From contig CAJUKN010000027.1 in the NCBI GenBank assembly GCA_910587485.1, positions 1 to 21,529 on the forward strand: DNA of 21,529 nt, written 5' to 3'. The stretch is from an uncultured Lachnospira sp. Its GTDB lineage: Bacteria > Bacillota > Clostridia > Lachnospirales > Lachnospiraceae. The translations under genes and the position numbers were made by a program. Numbering within the stretch: the stretch's first letter is position 1; every line of letters starts with the position of its first letter. This document shows positions 7,150 to 14,857 of the stretch, in pieces. Below the pieces are notes generated by a model. It saw nothing but the letters and a program-made list of their open reading frames with translations, had not been told where the DNA came from and did no database searches.

Positions 7150-7464
7150 TTAGCGGTCTTTAAATGTTGCGCAGACTGTCTCACAGGCATCACTTGCACA
7201 TAAGCCAGAGATGTCAATATGGTCAGCAACACATTTTTTATCCATATTATGAACACAGTTTGTTGCTTCACATGAAATGCTTAAAGAAAGCTTTGGAGAA
7301 GCAGCAGAGTTCTTTGGTGATGTTTGAGAAGATTCTACATAACTTCCACAACAAGTGTCATCTACCTTTGTTGCACTTGTTCCATCAACATGAATAGAGT
7401 TTAAGCAGCAGCATTTTTCTTTGTTATGCGCACATGAATTTACATTACATCCTAAATTTGTCAT
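7150..7464 (-). CDS. DUF1540 domain-containing Cys-rich protein
   Basis: A 104-aa protein with two DUF1540-type repeats, each with conserved Cys and a C-x5-6-C...C pattern: about residues 4-42 (GCNVNSCAHNKEKCCCLNS ... TCCGSY) and 59-104 (SCEATNCVHNMDKKC ... ACETVCATF). Function is unknown; the Cys spacing suggests metal binding. Small DUF1540 proteins are common in clostridia. A Ser/Thr-rich linker joins the repeats. I prefer the ATG at 7464 because the family starts just before the first Cys. An in-frame ATG at 7476 is possible, but GGAAAGGG lies only 1 nt before it. There is no signal peptide at either start. Confidence 0.8.
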   Translation of the reverse strand: MTNLGCNVNSCAHNKEKCCCLNSIHVDGTSATKVDDTCCGSYVESSQTSPKNSAASPKLSLSISCEATNCVHNMDKKCVADHIDISGLCASDACETVCATFKDR

Positions 7465-7509
7465 TTTAAAAACCATGCCCTTTCCGTACCCTACAAATAA
7501 AATTGCAGG

Positions 7510-7548
7510 CACAAAATAAAACTTGTGCAATTTTCATTACACAAGTTT
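7510..7548 (-). terminator. Possible terminator after the signal peptidase genes
   Basis: On the minus strand, AAACTTGTG (7540-7548), a 12-nt loop and CACAAGTTT (7519-7527) form a 9-bp stem followed by TATTTT. The stem is AT-rich, so it would be weak. It lies 38 bp past the stop of the downstream signal peptidase gene. Confidence 0.45.
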
Positions 7549-7585
7549 AGTATAAACATTATTAGAGCATAATATTCAAATAAAG

Positions 7586-8149
7586 CTAAAAGATTTGAAA
7601 CGTAATGGAGTGTTTTTCTCCATCATAATATTTGAATAATGCTTTTGCTAATATTTTGTCTTTTGAAACATAATTTGTTGTTTCCCAATATCTGGAATCA
7701 CGAGAATTATTACGGTTATCACCCATAACAAAATAGCTGTCTTGAGGGACAATATAAGTAAGTTCTTGAGGATTATCCTGCATAGGTTCTCGGATATAGG
7801 GTTCGTCTAATTCTTCATCGTTGACATAGACTTTACCATGAACAATTTGAACAATATCGCCCGGTAAACCAATTACTCTTTTAACATAATTGATAGATTC
7901 ATCATCAGGATATTTAAAAATAATAATATCACCACGTTCTGGTGATGAAAAAAGATAGGATAAGCGAAAACCTATCAGTCGGTCATTTTCCATAATTGTG
8001 TTTTTCATTGAACCCGTTGGCACATTAACATTGGCAATAATAAAATGGTTTAATATAAAAACAAGCAAAAAAGCAACAACAATAATTTTTACATAACTAA
8101 ATATTTCACGTAAAATAGGATTTTTAATATGAATGATATGAATGCCCAT
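7586..8149 (-). CDS. lepB: Type I signal peptidase (second of tandem pair)
   Basis: Membrane-bound serine/lysine protease that removes signal peptides from secreted proteins. The 187-aa product has one N-terminal membrane segment (about 20-40), the nucleophile Ser47 in VPTGSM, the general base Lys90 in YVKRVIGLPGD, and box E GDNRNNSRDSRYW (about 143-155). It is the short single-membrane-span Gram-positive form. It lies 30 bp downstream of a paralogue on the same strand, so the two form an operon. The catalytic cores are similar (both carry VPTGSMKNTI, DRLIGFRLSY and DEPYIREPM), which points to a tandem duplication. Confidence 0.94.
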   Translation of the reverse strand: MGIHIIHIKNPILREIFSYVKIIVVAFLLVFILNHFIIANVNVPTGSMKNTIMENDRLIGFRLSYLFSSPERGDIIIFKYPDDESINYVKRVIGLPGDIVQIVHGKVYVNDEELDEPYIREPMQDNPQELTYIVPQDSYFVMGDNRNNSRDSRYWETTNYVSKDKILAKALFKYYDGEKHSITFQIF

Positions 8150-8179
8150 AATAGTATCTTCTTTCTAAATTGTTTTCAA

Positions 8180-8989
8180 TTACATGGTATCCCATGTGAA
8201 TTTTTTTTGTTCATCATTAAAATATTTAAATAATACTTTTGCAATTATTTTATTTTTTTCAACATAATGCGTTGTCGTCCAATATCTGGAATCCCATGAT
8301 TCATTTCGGTTATCACCCATAACAAAATAACAATTATCAGGAACATGAAATTCTAATGTCTGTGTATTGACGTTCATAGGTTCCCGGATATAGGGTTCAT
8401 CAATAGCAATATCATTAATATAGACGATACCTTGCTCAATTTTTACTGTATCACCAGGCTCGCCAATTACTCTTTTTACAAAATTTTCATCTTCATTATC
8501 AGGATTTTTGAATATAATTACATCACCACGTTTTGGATTATCAAATATATATGATAGGCGAAATCCAATAAGACGGTCACCAATCAAAATGGTATTTTTC
8601 ATCGAACCTGTTGGAACTTGGGCATTTACAATAACAAATCTTAAAATAATGACCGATATAAAAAGAGCAATAATAAAAATTTTTACCAATCCTAAAAGCT
8701 GTTGTAATAACAAGGTTTTTAGATTGCGATTCTTTGATTGTTTAATTTCCGTAGTGTCTGTAGAAAATATCGTATTCCATTCATCTAAATCTTCTAACAA
8801 AGAATCATCTATAAATTCGTCTGAATCTTCATCGGAGTCATCATAAAAAAAAGAATCGTCTTCTATATATGGCTTAAGGTCTTCAAATATAATATAATCA
8901 TCAATGTCATCGTCAACATAAATATCGTTTGGTTTATTATAAATATTAGAATTATTTGTATCTTTTGTGTGAGAGTGGTGTTGAGACAT
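8180..8989 (-). CDS. lepB: Type I signal peptidase with long acidic cytoplasmic extension
   Basis: A 269-aa signal peptidase: membrane segment about 100-120, nucleophile Ser129 in VPTGSM, base Lys172 in FVKRVIGEPGD, and box E GDNRNESWDSRYW. The Ser-Lys spacing (43 residues) equals that of the neighbour. It differs by about 80 extra N-terminal residues before the membrane segment, dominated by Asp/Glu (for example DDDIDDYIIFEDL and DDSDEDSDEFIDD). This part should stay in the cytoplasm and is probably disordered. The ATG is preceded by a weak TAGGA ribosome site. It is the first gene of the pair, separated from htpG by a terminator. Confidence 0.93.
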   Translation of the reverse strand: MSQHHSHTKDTNNSNIYNKPNDIYVDDDIDDYIIFEDLKPYIEDDSFFYDDSDEDSDEFIDDSLLEDLDEWNTIFSTDTTEIKQSKNRNLKTLLLQQLLGLVKIFIIALFISVIILRFVIVNAQVPTGSMKNTILIGDRLIGFRLSYIFDNPKRGDVIIFKNPDNEDENFVKRVIGEPGDTVKIEQGIVYINDIAIDEPYIREPMNVNTQTLEFHVPDNCYFVMGDNRNESWDSRYWTTTHYVEKNKIIAKVLFKYFNDEQKKFTWDTM

Positions 8990-9059
8990 ATATATTTCCT
9001 ATCCAATAAAGCAAACTTATTAAAAAGTAGTAAATGCCACGTTTTGCGAGGCAGTTTTA

Positions 9060-9103
9060 TATAAAATAAAATTGGCACTGGGGCATTATTGTCTCAGTGC
9101 CAA
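9060..9103 (-). terminator. Rho-independent terminator of htpG
   Basis: On the minus strand, TTGGCACTGAGACA, an ATAA loop and TGCCCCAGTGCCAA (9072-9103) form a 14-bp stem with two G-U pairs, followed by TTTTATTTTAT. It lies 26 bp past the htpG stop. Confidence 0.88.
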
Positions 9104-9129
9104 CCTGTATAATAATACAATATTATGAT

Positions 9130-11124
9130 TTATTTGGCAAGTAATTCCATAATTTTATTGCTTCTGTTGATAAAATTCGTCATTTGTTCTGGCTTTAGTG
9201 GTTCATGGCATAATAATGCAAGGTCGTATATCTGTTCACAGAAAAGATTTGCATTTTCATTATCTTTATTATTAATAATATATTGAACAAGATTATTATT
9301 TGCATTTAAAATCAAAGTTTGCCCTTGACTGCCAAACATTGAAGGGTCCATGCCATACATATTGTACATTTTCATCATATCCTGCATTCTGCGGTCTTGT
9401 TCAGAAAGTGTTATCATAGCAGGAATAGAGACATTCTTTAGTTTAAAGACACTAATTTTAAGATTTTCATTATTTAAAGCGTTCTTAAATATATCTGTGA
9501 GTTTATCAGTTACTTCTTTTAGTTCTTCCTCGTTTGTATCTTCTTTAAAGCTATCTGATAAATCGGCATCAATTCTTGAAAAATGAACACCCTCATTTTT
9601 TCCTTCCAAATGCGTAATAAATGGCTGGTCGATATTATGTGTTAAAATAATTGCATCAATACCTTCTTCTTTAAACATATTGATATATTGGCTATTTTCT
9701 GTTTCATCTGCAACATAAAAAATCGTATTTTCATGTTTTTCTTTATTTTCTTCAAGACATTCTTTTAATGTCAGGTAGTTGCCTTCAATATTTTTAAAAA
9801 TAATATAATCATTCATTTTTTCAGCAAATTTTTCATCTTTTAGACAGCCAAACTTAATAAATGGATTGATATCATCCCAGTATTTTTCGTAATTTTCTTT
9901 GTCAGTTTTATACATTCCTGATAATTTGTCACCGACCTTTTTTGTAATATATTCAGAAATTTTCTTGACAAAACCATCATTTTGAAGAGCGCTTCTTGAA
10001 ACATTTAATGGAAGGTCAGGGCAGTCAATAACACCTTTTAAGAGGAGTAAAAATTCTGGAATAACCTCTTTTATATTATCAGCAACAAAAACTTGATTGT
10101 TATACAGTTTAATTGTGCCTTCAATTGTTTCATACTCTGTATTAATTTTAGGAAAATATAAAATACCTTTTAAATTAAATGGATAGTCCATGTTGAGATG
10201 AATCCAAAACAGTGGTTCTTTAAAATCGTTAAAAACAGTGCGATAAAAGGTTTTATATTCATCATCGCTGCATTCATTTGGATGTTTTGTCCAAAGCGGA
10301 TGAATGTCATTAATGGCAACAGGACGTTTTTCTATCTTTGCCATCTTGACAGCAGGACTTTTTTCAACGCTTTCTTTTGTTCCGTCTTCGTTTTCAACTT
10401 CTTCTATAACAGCTTCTTTAACAAAGGTGTCAAGGACAACATCTTTGTCGGTTACTTCCTCTTCAGGGATTTCTTCCGTAAGCTGCCCCGCATCTTCGTT
10501 TGCAAAATAAATTGGGGTAGGCATAAAAGAGCAATATTTATTAATCACTTCTTTTGCCTTATATTCATTAGCAAATTCATAGCTGTTTTCATTTAAATAA
10601 AGAGTAATTTCAGTGCCATGTGTCGTTTTGCTGCTATCACTCATATCATACTCTGTGCCGCCGTCACATTCCCAATGTACGGCTTTGGCACCTTCTTGAT
10701 AGGAAAGAGTATCAATCGTAACTTTATCAGCAACCATAAAAGCAGAGTAAAAGCCTAAGCCAAAATGACCGATAATCTGGTCTTCATTGGTCTTATCCTT
10801 ATATTTTTCAAGGAACGCTTCAGCACCAGAAAAAGCAATCTGATTAATATATTCATTGACCTCGCTTGCTGTCATACCAATACCATTGTCAATAATCTTT
10901 ACGGTTTTATTATTTGCACTTACTTTAATATCAATTTTAAATTCTAAATCATCTGGTTTTTCATATTCACCAATCAATTCTAATTTTTTTAGCTTTGTAA
11001 TGGCATCGCATCCATTAGAAATAAGTTCTCTGAAAAAAATATCATGGTCAGAGTACATCCATTTTTTTATAATAGGGAATATGTTTTGACTGTTAATCGA
11101 CAGATTTCCATGTTCATTTGCCAT
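9130..11124 (-). CDS. htpG: Molecular chaperone HtpG (Hsp90)
   Basis: Cytoplasmic ATP-dependent chaperone. The 664-aa product has the GHKL ATPase domain: RELISNGCDAITKL (35-46; the common form is NASDA), DNGIGMT (79-85), and GHFGLGFYSAFMV (119-131). The middle domain carries PLWTKHP, YPFNLKGILYFP and LPLNVSRSALQND, and the C-terminal domain ends with a Met-rich dimerisation region (YNMYGMDPSMFG). Between the first two domains an acidic linker of about 60 residues (209-270) is longer than in E. coli HtpG. The ATG follows GGAGG. A perfect CIRCE operator lies upstream and a strong terminator downstream, so it is monocistronic and probably HrcA-controlled. Confidence 0.97.
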   Translation of the reverse strand: MANEHGNLSINSQNIFPIIKKWMYSDHDIFFRELISNGCDAITKLKKLELIGEYEKPDDLEFKIDIKVSANNKTVKIIDNGIGMTASEVNEYINQIAFSGAEAFLEKYKDKTNEDQIIGHFGLGFYSAFMVADKVTIDTLSYQEGAKAVHWECDGGTEYDMSDSSKTTHGTEITLYLNENSYEFANEYKAKEVINKYCSFMPTPIYFANEDAGQLTEEIPEEEVTDKDVVLDTFVKEAVIEEVENEDGTKESVEKSPAVKMAKIEKRPVAINDIHPLWTKHPNECSDDEYKTFYRTVFNDFKEPLFWIHLNMDYPFNLKGILYFPKINTEYETIEGTIKLYNNQVFVADNIKEVIPEFLLLLKGVIDCPDLPLNVSRSALQNDGFVKKISEYITKKVGDKLSGMYKTDKENYEKYWDDINPFIKFGCLKDEKFAEKMNDYIIFKNIEGNYLTLKECLEENKEKHENTIFYVADETENSQYINMFKEEGIDAIILTHNIDQPFITHLEGKNEGVHFSRIDADLSDSFKEDTNEEELKEVTDKLTDIFKNALNNENLKISVFKLKNVSIPAMITLSEQDRRMQDMMKMYNMYGMDPSMFGSQGQTLILNANNNLVQYIINNKDNENANLFCEQIYDLALLCHEPLKPEQMTNFINRSNKIMELLAK

Positions 11125-11160
11125 GATTCAACCTCCATAAATCAAATTTTCTTAAGATGT

Positions 11161-11189
11161 AATGTAATACACTTTTTAAATGAAGTCAA
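11161..11189 (-). promoter_or_regulatory. Putative sigma-A promoter of htpG
   Basis: On the minus strand, TTGACT (11184-11189), 17 nt, TACATT (11161-11166), about 36 nt before the htpG ATG. With this promoter CIRCE would lie 7 nt upstream of the -35. A weaker alternative (TTGCGC at 11232-11237 with a -10 inside the CIRCE spacer) would place the operator across the -10, which is closer to the usual arrangement. Confidence 0.45.
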
Positions 11190-11196
11190 GAAAAAA

Positions 11197-11223
11197 TTAG
11201 CACTCAAATAATCAGAGTGCTAA
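11197..11223 (-). promoter_or_regulatory. CIRCE operator (HrcA binding site)
   Basis: TTAGCACTC-N9-GAGTGCTAA with both 9-nt arms matching the consensus exactly. It is the binding site of the heat-shock repressor HrcA and lies 73 bp upstream of the htpG ATG. No hrcA, groES or dnaK gene is in the window. Confidence 0.95.
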
Positions 11224-11309
11224 CAATAATAGCGCAAACCCAGTAATTATGCGGGATTGACAAATTTATTAAAAAATTATGAAACATATAAAAAATGATA
11301 CTTTGTAAA

Positions 11310-11807
11310 CTATTGTTCTTCAAAGGGTAATTCAGCCTGATTGAGAAAATTTTTAATATAATGGTCAAAGCCATGTTCTAAGGTTTTATCTAAAGTAAAT
11401 GTGTGAAGGCAAGTTCCTGTTATAAGGGTGATGCCATTTTCATTATAACGAACGTTGACAAACAGGCGGTCTATGTCATCAGCAGCAATGGTGCTGTCAG
11501 CATTTGTAAGAATTTCGGTCTCAATGTTTTTAGGAAGCACAAAGATAATTTTCATAGCAGTAGGAACTTTATTACCTTTAATAATAGAATAACAAAAAGG
11601 TTTAATTTGAGACCATAACATATATGTTTTGTCACTAAGGGCTTCATATTCTTCATTGGTGAAAAAGCTGCGGTTTATCTCACCACTTATGGTAAAAGGA
11701 TTTGCCATCATAAGCGTTGCTTCAGACAGAAGAAAGTTATCCCAAGTATCTTTGATGAGCAAGTGAGACATAAATTGTTTAGTATCTTTTATATGTAAAG
11801 AAATCAT
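11310..11807 (-). CDS. DUF5721-like family protein
   Basis: A 165-aa protein that resembles the DUF5721 family of Lachnospiraceae as I remember it; no function is known. Visible features are MISLHIKDTKQFMSHLL at the start, FLLSEATLMMANPFTISGEI, LWSQIKPFCYSIIKGNKVP, a LFVNVRYNENGITLITGT strand pair and a C-terminal NQAELPFEEQ. No signal peptide or membrane segment is present. I chose the ATG at 11807, as GGAGG lies about 11 nt before it; an upstream in-frame TTG at 11825 overlaps that ribosome site. It has its own promoter and is divergent from nothing nearby; the next minus-strand gene upstream is the ABC permease. Confidence 0.75.
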   Translation of the reverse strand: MISLHIKDTKQFMSHLLIKDTWDNFLLSEATLMMANPFTISGEINRSFFTNEEYEALSDKTYMLWSQIKPFCYSIIKGNKVPTAMKIIFVLPKNIETEILTNADSTIAADDIDRLFVNVRYNENGITLITGTCLHTFTLDKTLEHGFDHYIKNFLNQAELPFEEQ

Positions 11808-11842
11808 TGAATGAATAGCCTCCAAGTAAATTGATTGGATTT

Positions 11843-11871
11843 ATTATACAATATTAAAACTATATTTTCAA
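11843..11871 (-). promoter_or_regulatory. Sigma-A promoter of the DUF5721-like gene
   Basis: On the minus strand, TTGAAA (11866-11871), 17 nt, perfect TATAAT (11843-11848), about 35 nt before the chosen ATG. This also supports that start. Confidence 0.6.
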
Positions 11872-11981
11872 GAGATTGAAAAAGTATTTCTTTTTAAAGA
11901 AAGTGTTGTCAAATTAAAGCGTTGACAAGAACCGTTGGCAACATTCAATTAAAAAAAGACAAAATAATTCCAATTAAATAA

Positions 11982-12054
11982 GACTGCTGTAAAAAACAAT
12001 TTATGATATTGATAGTGTTTATATCAAATATAAAATCTTTATTTTACAGCAATC
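11982..12054. repeat. 73-bp imperfect palindrome, second MITE-like or terminator-like element
   Basis: Arms GACTGCTGTAAAA (11982-11994) and TTTTACAGCAATC (12042-12054) pair at 12 of 13, and weaker pairing continues to GATA/TATC around a 7-nt loop (12015-12021); about 23 of 33 positions match overall. It lies 44 bp past the stop of the ABC permease gene and is followed on the minus strand by T-rich DNA, so it may end that transcript. Its size and end sequence resemble the element at 6884-6986. Confidence 0.5.
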
Positions 12055-12098
12055 CTAAAAAATAAGGAAAATTTATTAATATTTATATATAAAACATA

Positions 12099-12935
12099 TT
12101 ATTCTATACGAATTAATTTATTAATAATATCAACAATTTTAAACAATATTATTGAAATAATACAAAGAATAATAATAGCCATAGCAATAACATCCATACA
12201 AAATATTTGGCTGTTATAGATAATAAGATACCCCAAACCTTGTCTTGCAGCTAAAAATTCACCAATAATAACACCGACAAGACATAAACCGATATTGACC
12301 TTCATATTACTTATTATAGTGTTTAAAGATGAGGGAAGTATCAACTTAAATAAGGTTTGTCGTTTTGTTGCGCCAAAAGTATTCATCAGTTTAAGTAATT
12401 CAGGGTCTGTTTCCATAAAACTTGTATAGATATTTAAGATTGTTCCAAAAAGTGCTACTGAGATAGCTGTTACAATAATGGCTTTTGGGCTGTTGCCAAG
12501 CCAGACAATAAGCATAGGTGCCAACGCCGATTTTGGAAGGCTGTTTAATACAACGAGGTAAGGTTCTAACACATGAGATAAAGGTGTGTAAAGCCATAAA
12601 ATAAGAGCTACACCAATACCTAAAATAACAATCAGTGCAAAACTGATGAAAGTTTCTCCCATAGTGATGGAAATATGTTTAAATATGCTGCCGTCAGATA
12701 CCATTTTTATAAAACATTTTGCAATTCTTGTGGGTGAACTAAATATAAAACTGTCAATCCACCCAATTCTTGCAGCAATTTCCCAAAATATAGTAATTGC
12801 AAATAATAATAATATTTGAACACAAAGGATCAGTGAATGATATTTATGGATTTTTTTTACATATTTTTGTTGTGCCACGCTTATGGCAGGGAGTTGTTTT
12901 TGAATAGAATTTATTTTAGTGTGATTGCGTTTCAT
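12099..12935 (-). CDS. ABC transporter permease, SsuC/TauC/ThiX type
   Basis: Membrane subunit of an importer for a small organic molecule of the nitrate/sulfonate/taurine/HMP-precursor class; the substrate cannot be read from the sequence. The 278-aa product has about six hydrophobic segments (starting LILCVQILLLFAITIFWEIA) and the cytoplasmic EAA-type loop MNTFGATKRQTLFKLILPSS that contacts the ATPase. The typical FSSPTRI motif after the first segment is present. I chose the ATG at 12935, which shares its A with the TAA of the ATPase gene and has GAAGGAG 8 nt upstream; an in-frame ATG 18 nt earlier would overlap that ribosome site. Confidence 0.88.
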   Translation of the reverse strand: MKRNHTKINSIQKQLPAISVAQQKYVKKIHKYHSLILCVQILLLFAITIFWEIAARIGWIDSFIFSSPTRIAKCFIKMVSDGSIFKHISITMGETFISFALIVILGIGVALILWLYTPLSHVLEPYLVVLNSLPKSALAPMLIVWLGNSPKAIIVTAISVALFGTILNIYTSFMETDPELLKLMNTFGATKRQTLFKLILPSSLNTIISNMKVNIGLCLVGVIIGEFLAARQGLGYLIIYNSQIFCMDVIAMAIIILCIISIILFKIVDIINKLIRIE

Positions 12936-13675
12936 TATACAATCTCCTTCCATATACGGTTAAAATAATCTGAAAATTCAGGCATACTTCTGGTGGCAAA
13001 CGGTGAGCGTGTTGGGTTATCAAAATAAATATCAATTGTATCTTTCACCATTCCGGGACGTGAGCTTAATATAATTACTTTATCCCCCATAGCAACAGCT
13101 TCTGCGATATCATGGGTAACTAATATAGCAGTCTTAGACTGGTCTTTTATAATGCGATAAATGTCGTCGCTTACTTCCAATCTTGTCTGATAATCTAGTG
13201 CTGAAAAGGGTTCATCAAGCAATAAGATATCAGGTTCCATAGCAAGTGTTCTTATTAAAGCAGCTCGTTGCCTCATGCCACCTGAAAGTTGTGAGGGTTT
13301 GGAATTTTTAAAATGCTCCAAACCATAAGTTTTTAACATATTATCAACTAATTTTATTTTTTCAGGTGTACATTGTCCACAAGTTTCCAAGCCTAATAAA
13401 ACATTTTTATAGACAGAACGCCATTGAAAGAGGCTGTCTTTTTGAAGCATATACCCAATATGAATATTGGGATTGTATTCTATGGTTCCAGAATCAGGCT
13501 CTATCAATCCAGATATAATGGATAATAGGGTGGATTTTCCACAGCCTGACGGACCAACAATGGAAGTGAAACTACCAGGTTCAATATCGAAATTTATATC
13601 TTTGAGAGCTGTAGTTTCACGTTCTTTTGAATGATATGAATAATTAATATGTTTAATTGATAGAATAGGATTCAT
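12935..13675 (-). CDS. ABC transporter ATP-binding protein, SsuB/TauB/ThiZ type
   Basis: Cytoplasmic ATPase that powers the adjacent permease. The 246-aa product has Walker A GPSGCGKST (41-49), Q-loop Q78, the signature LSGGMRQ (130-136), Walker B ILLLDEP (150-156) and the switch H188 in LVTHD. Its length and the sequence AEAVAMGDKVIILSSRPG are typical of the nitrate/sulfonate/taurine branch. GGAGAG precedes the ATG. It overlaps the permease start by 1 bp. A periplasmic-type binding protein, usually encoded in these operons, is missing on both sides; no TPP or other riboswitch was recognised upstream. Confidence 0.93.
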   Translation of the reverse strand: MNPILSIKHINYSYHSKERETTALKDINFDIEPGSFTSIVGPSGCGKSTLLSIISGLIEPDSGTIEYNPNIHIGYMLQKDSLFQWRSVYKNVLLGLETCGQCTPEKIKLVDNMLKTYGLEHFKNSKPSQLSGGMRQRAALIRTLAMEPDILLLDEPFSALDYQTRLEVSDDIYRIIKDQSKTAILVTHDIAEAVAMGDKVIILSSRPGMVKDTIDIYFDNPTRSPFATRSMPEFSDYFNRIWKEIV

Positions 13676-13741
13676 GGTAACTCTCCAGATATGAAACGAT
13701 AACTATATAGTATATATATGAAAGAAATCCATAGGGTGTGA

Positions 13742-13770
13742 TTGCAATTTAAAAACAAATATTGTACAAT
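13742..13770 (+). promoter_or_regulatory. Putative sigma-A promoter of the DHH phosphoesterase operon
   Basis: TTGCAA (13742-13747), 17 nt, TACAAT (13765-13770), about 52 nt before the ATG at 13823. Confidence 0.5.
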
Positions 13771-13822
13771 ATTCGTCATAAGATAAAGTAGTTATTTTGC
13801 CATAAAATAACGAAGGAGAGAT

Positions 13823-14857
13823 ATGATTGATATTGATGAAATGATTGAAAATATAAAACAGAAACATGTTTATATACAAACCCATAATTTTCCAGACCCT
13901 GATGCAATAGCAAGTGCCTATGGACTGCAGCATCTTCTTGCTGGAAAGGGGATGAAATCAACCATTGTATATAAAGGGAAGGTCGACCATGGAAGCTCGA
14001 ACGCTATGGTGCAAAAATTAAATATTCCAATTGTGGAATTTAATGATATCAAAGAACAGATGACAGAAGATGTTGAGATATTTCTGGTTGATTCTCAAAA
14101 AGGCAATGCAAATATTATTGATATGCCGGGTGATGAGGTGGTATGTTTTGACCATCACCCTACATTTGAGGCAGTAGAATACAAATATTCGGATATAAGA
14201 CCAAGTGTTGGTGCATGTTCTTCTATTATAGCAGAATATTTATTTAAGTATCATATTGAATTAAATGTGAATGTAGCAACAGCCTTGTTATATGGTATTA
14301 AGATTGATACAGCCAACTTAACAAGAGGTGTATCCAAATTGGATTTGGATATATTTTATAAATTGTTTGATAAGGTGGACAAGCAAATATTAGCTGATTT
14401 GGATAACAGTGTTTTAAGTTATCAGGATTTAAAAGCATATGTATTGGCTATTAACAGCATTCGGACAGTTGACCGTACAACTTATGCCAACACAGGCAGA
14501 AATTGTCCTGAACCGTTAATTGCATCCATATCCGATTTTATTATGATGCTTGACACAACAGATAATACCGTTGTTTATTCCATTAAAGATGATGGTATAA
14601 AAATTTCAGTTAGAAGTACTGGCAGGATTGATGTAGGTAATATTGTCAATGTTGCTTTAAGAGGCATTGGAAGCGGAGGCGGACATGAACATATGGCAGG
14701 TGGCTTTGTGCCATATAAAACAACAATGGAAAAGCCATACGAAAATGAAGCGTATATTCAAAAGATGATTGATGATATAGAAAAACGATTTGAGTTTGAG
14801 ATAGGAAAAGTATTGAGTAATGAAAAAGAAAAAGAGAAAGAGAAAACACAAAATTAA
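13823..14857 (+). CDS. DHH/DHHA1 family phosphoesterase
   Basis: A 344-aa cytoplasmic protein of the DHH superfamily, which includes NrnA-type nanoRNases/pAp phosphatases and cyclic-dinucleotide phosphodiesterases. Metal-site motifs are visible: H21 with D25/D27 in THNFPDPDAIASA, D90 in FLVDSQ, D110-H111-H112 in CFDHHP, and D162 in GIKIDTANLTRG. The DHHA1 motif GSGGGHEHMAGG is at 283-294. The layout fits an NrnA-like enzyme, but the substrate is not determined; the FPDPDA form differs from the DxDA found in classical NrnA. A good GAAGGAGAG ribosome site precedes the ATG. The last 38 bp overlap the next gene and encode a Lys/Glu tail (NEKEKEKEKTQN). Confidence 0.87.
   Translation: MIDIDEMIENIKQKHVYIQTHNFPDPDAIASAYGLQHLLAGKGMKSTIVYKGKVDHGSSNAMVQKLNIPIVEFNDIKEQMTEDVEIFLVDSQKGNANIIDMPGDEVVCFDHHPTFEAVEYKYSDIRPSVGACSSIIAEYLFKYHIELNVNVATALLYGIKIDTANLTRGVSKLDLDIFYKLFDKVDKQILADLDNSVLSYQDLKAYVLAINSIRTVDRTTYANTGRNCPEPLIASISDFIMMLDTTDNTVVYSIKDDGIKISVRSTGRIDVGNIVNVALRGIGSGGGHEHMAGGFVPYKTTMEKPYENEAYIQKMIDDIEKRFEFEIGKVLSNEKEKEKEKTQN

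Noticed and set aside
7021..7203. 60-codon plus-strand open frame over the 52-bp repeats
   Set aside because: It has no ribosome site and is made mostly of the duplicated hairpin sequence; it also runs into the antisense of the DUF1540 gene.
13676..13822. TPP riboswitch before the ABC importer, as for thiamine-precursor systems
   Set aside because: The 147-bp gap has none of the conserved TPP riboswitch sequence and is mostly AT-rich promoter DNA.
13703..13933. Minus-strand open frame before the ABC ATPase gene, considered as the missing binding protein
   Set aside because: Too short, antisense to the DHH gene start, and without signal peptide or binding-protein features.
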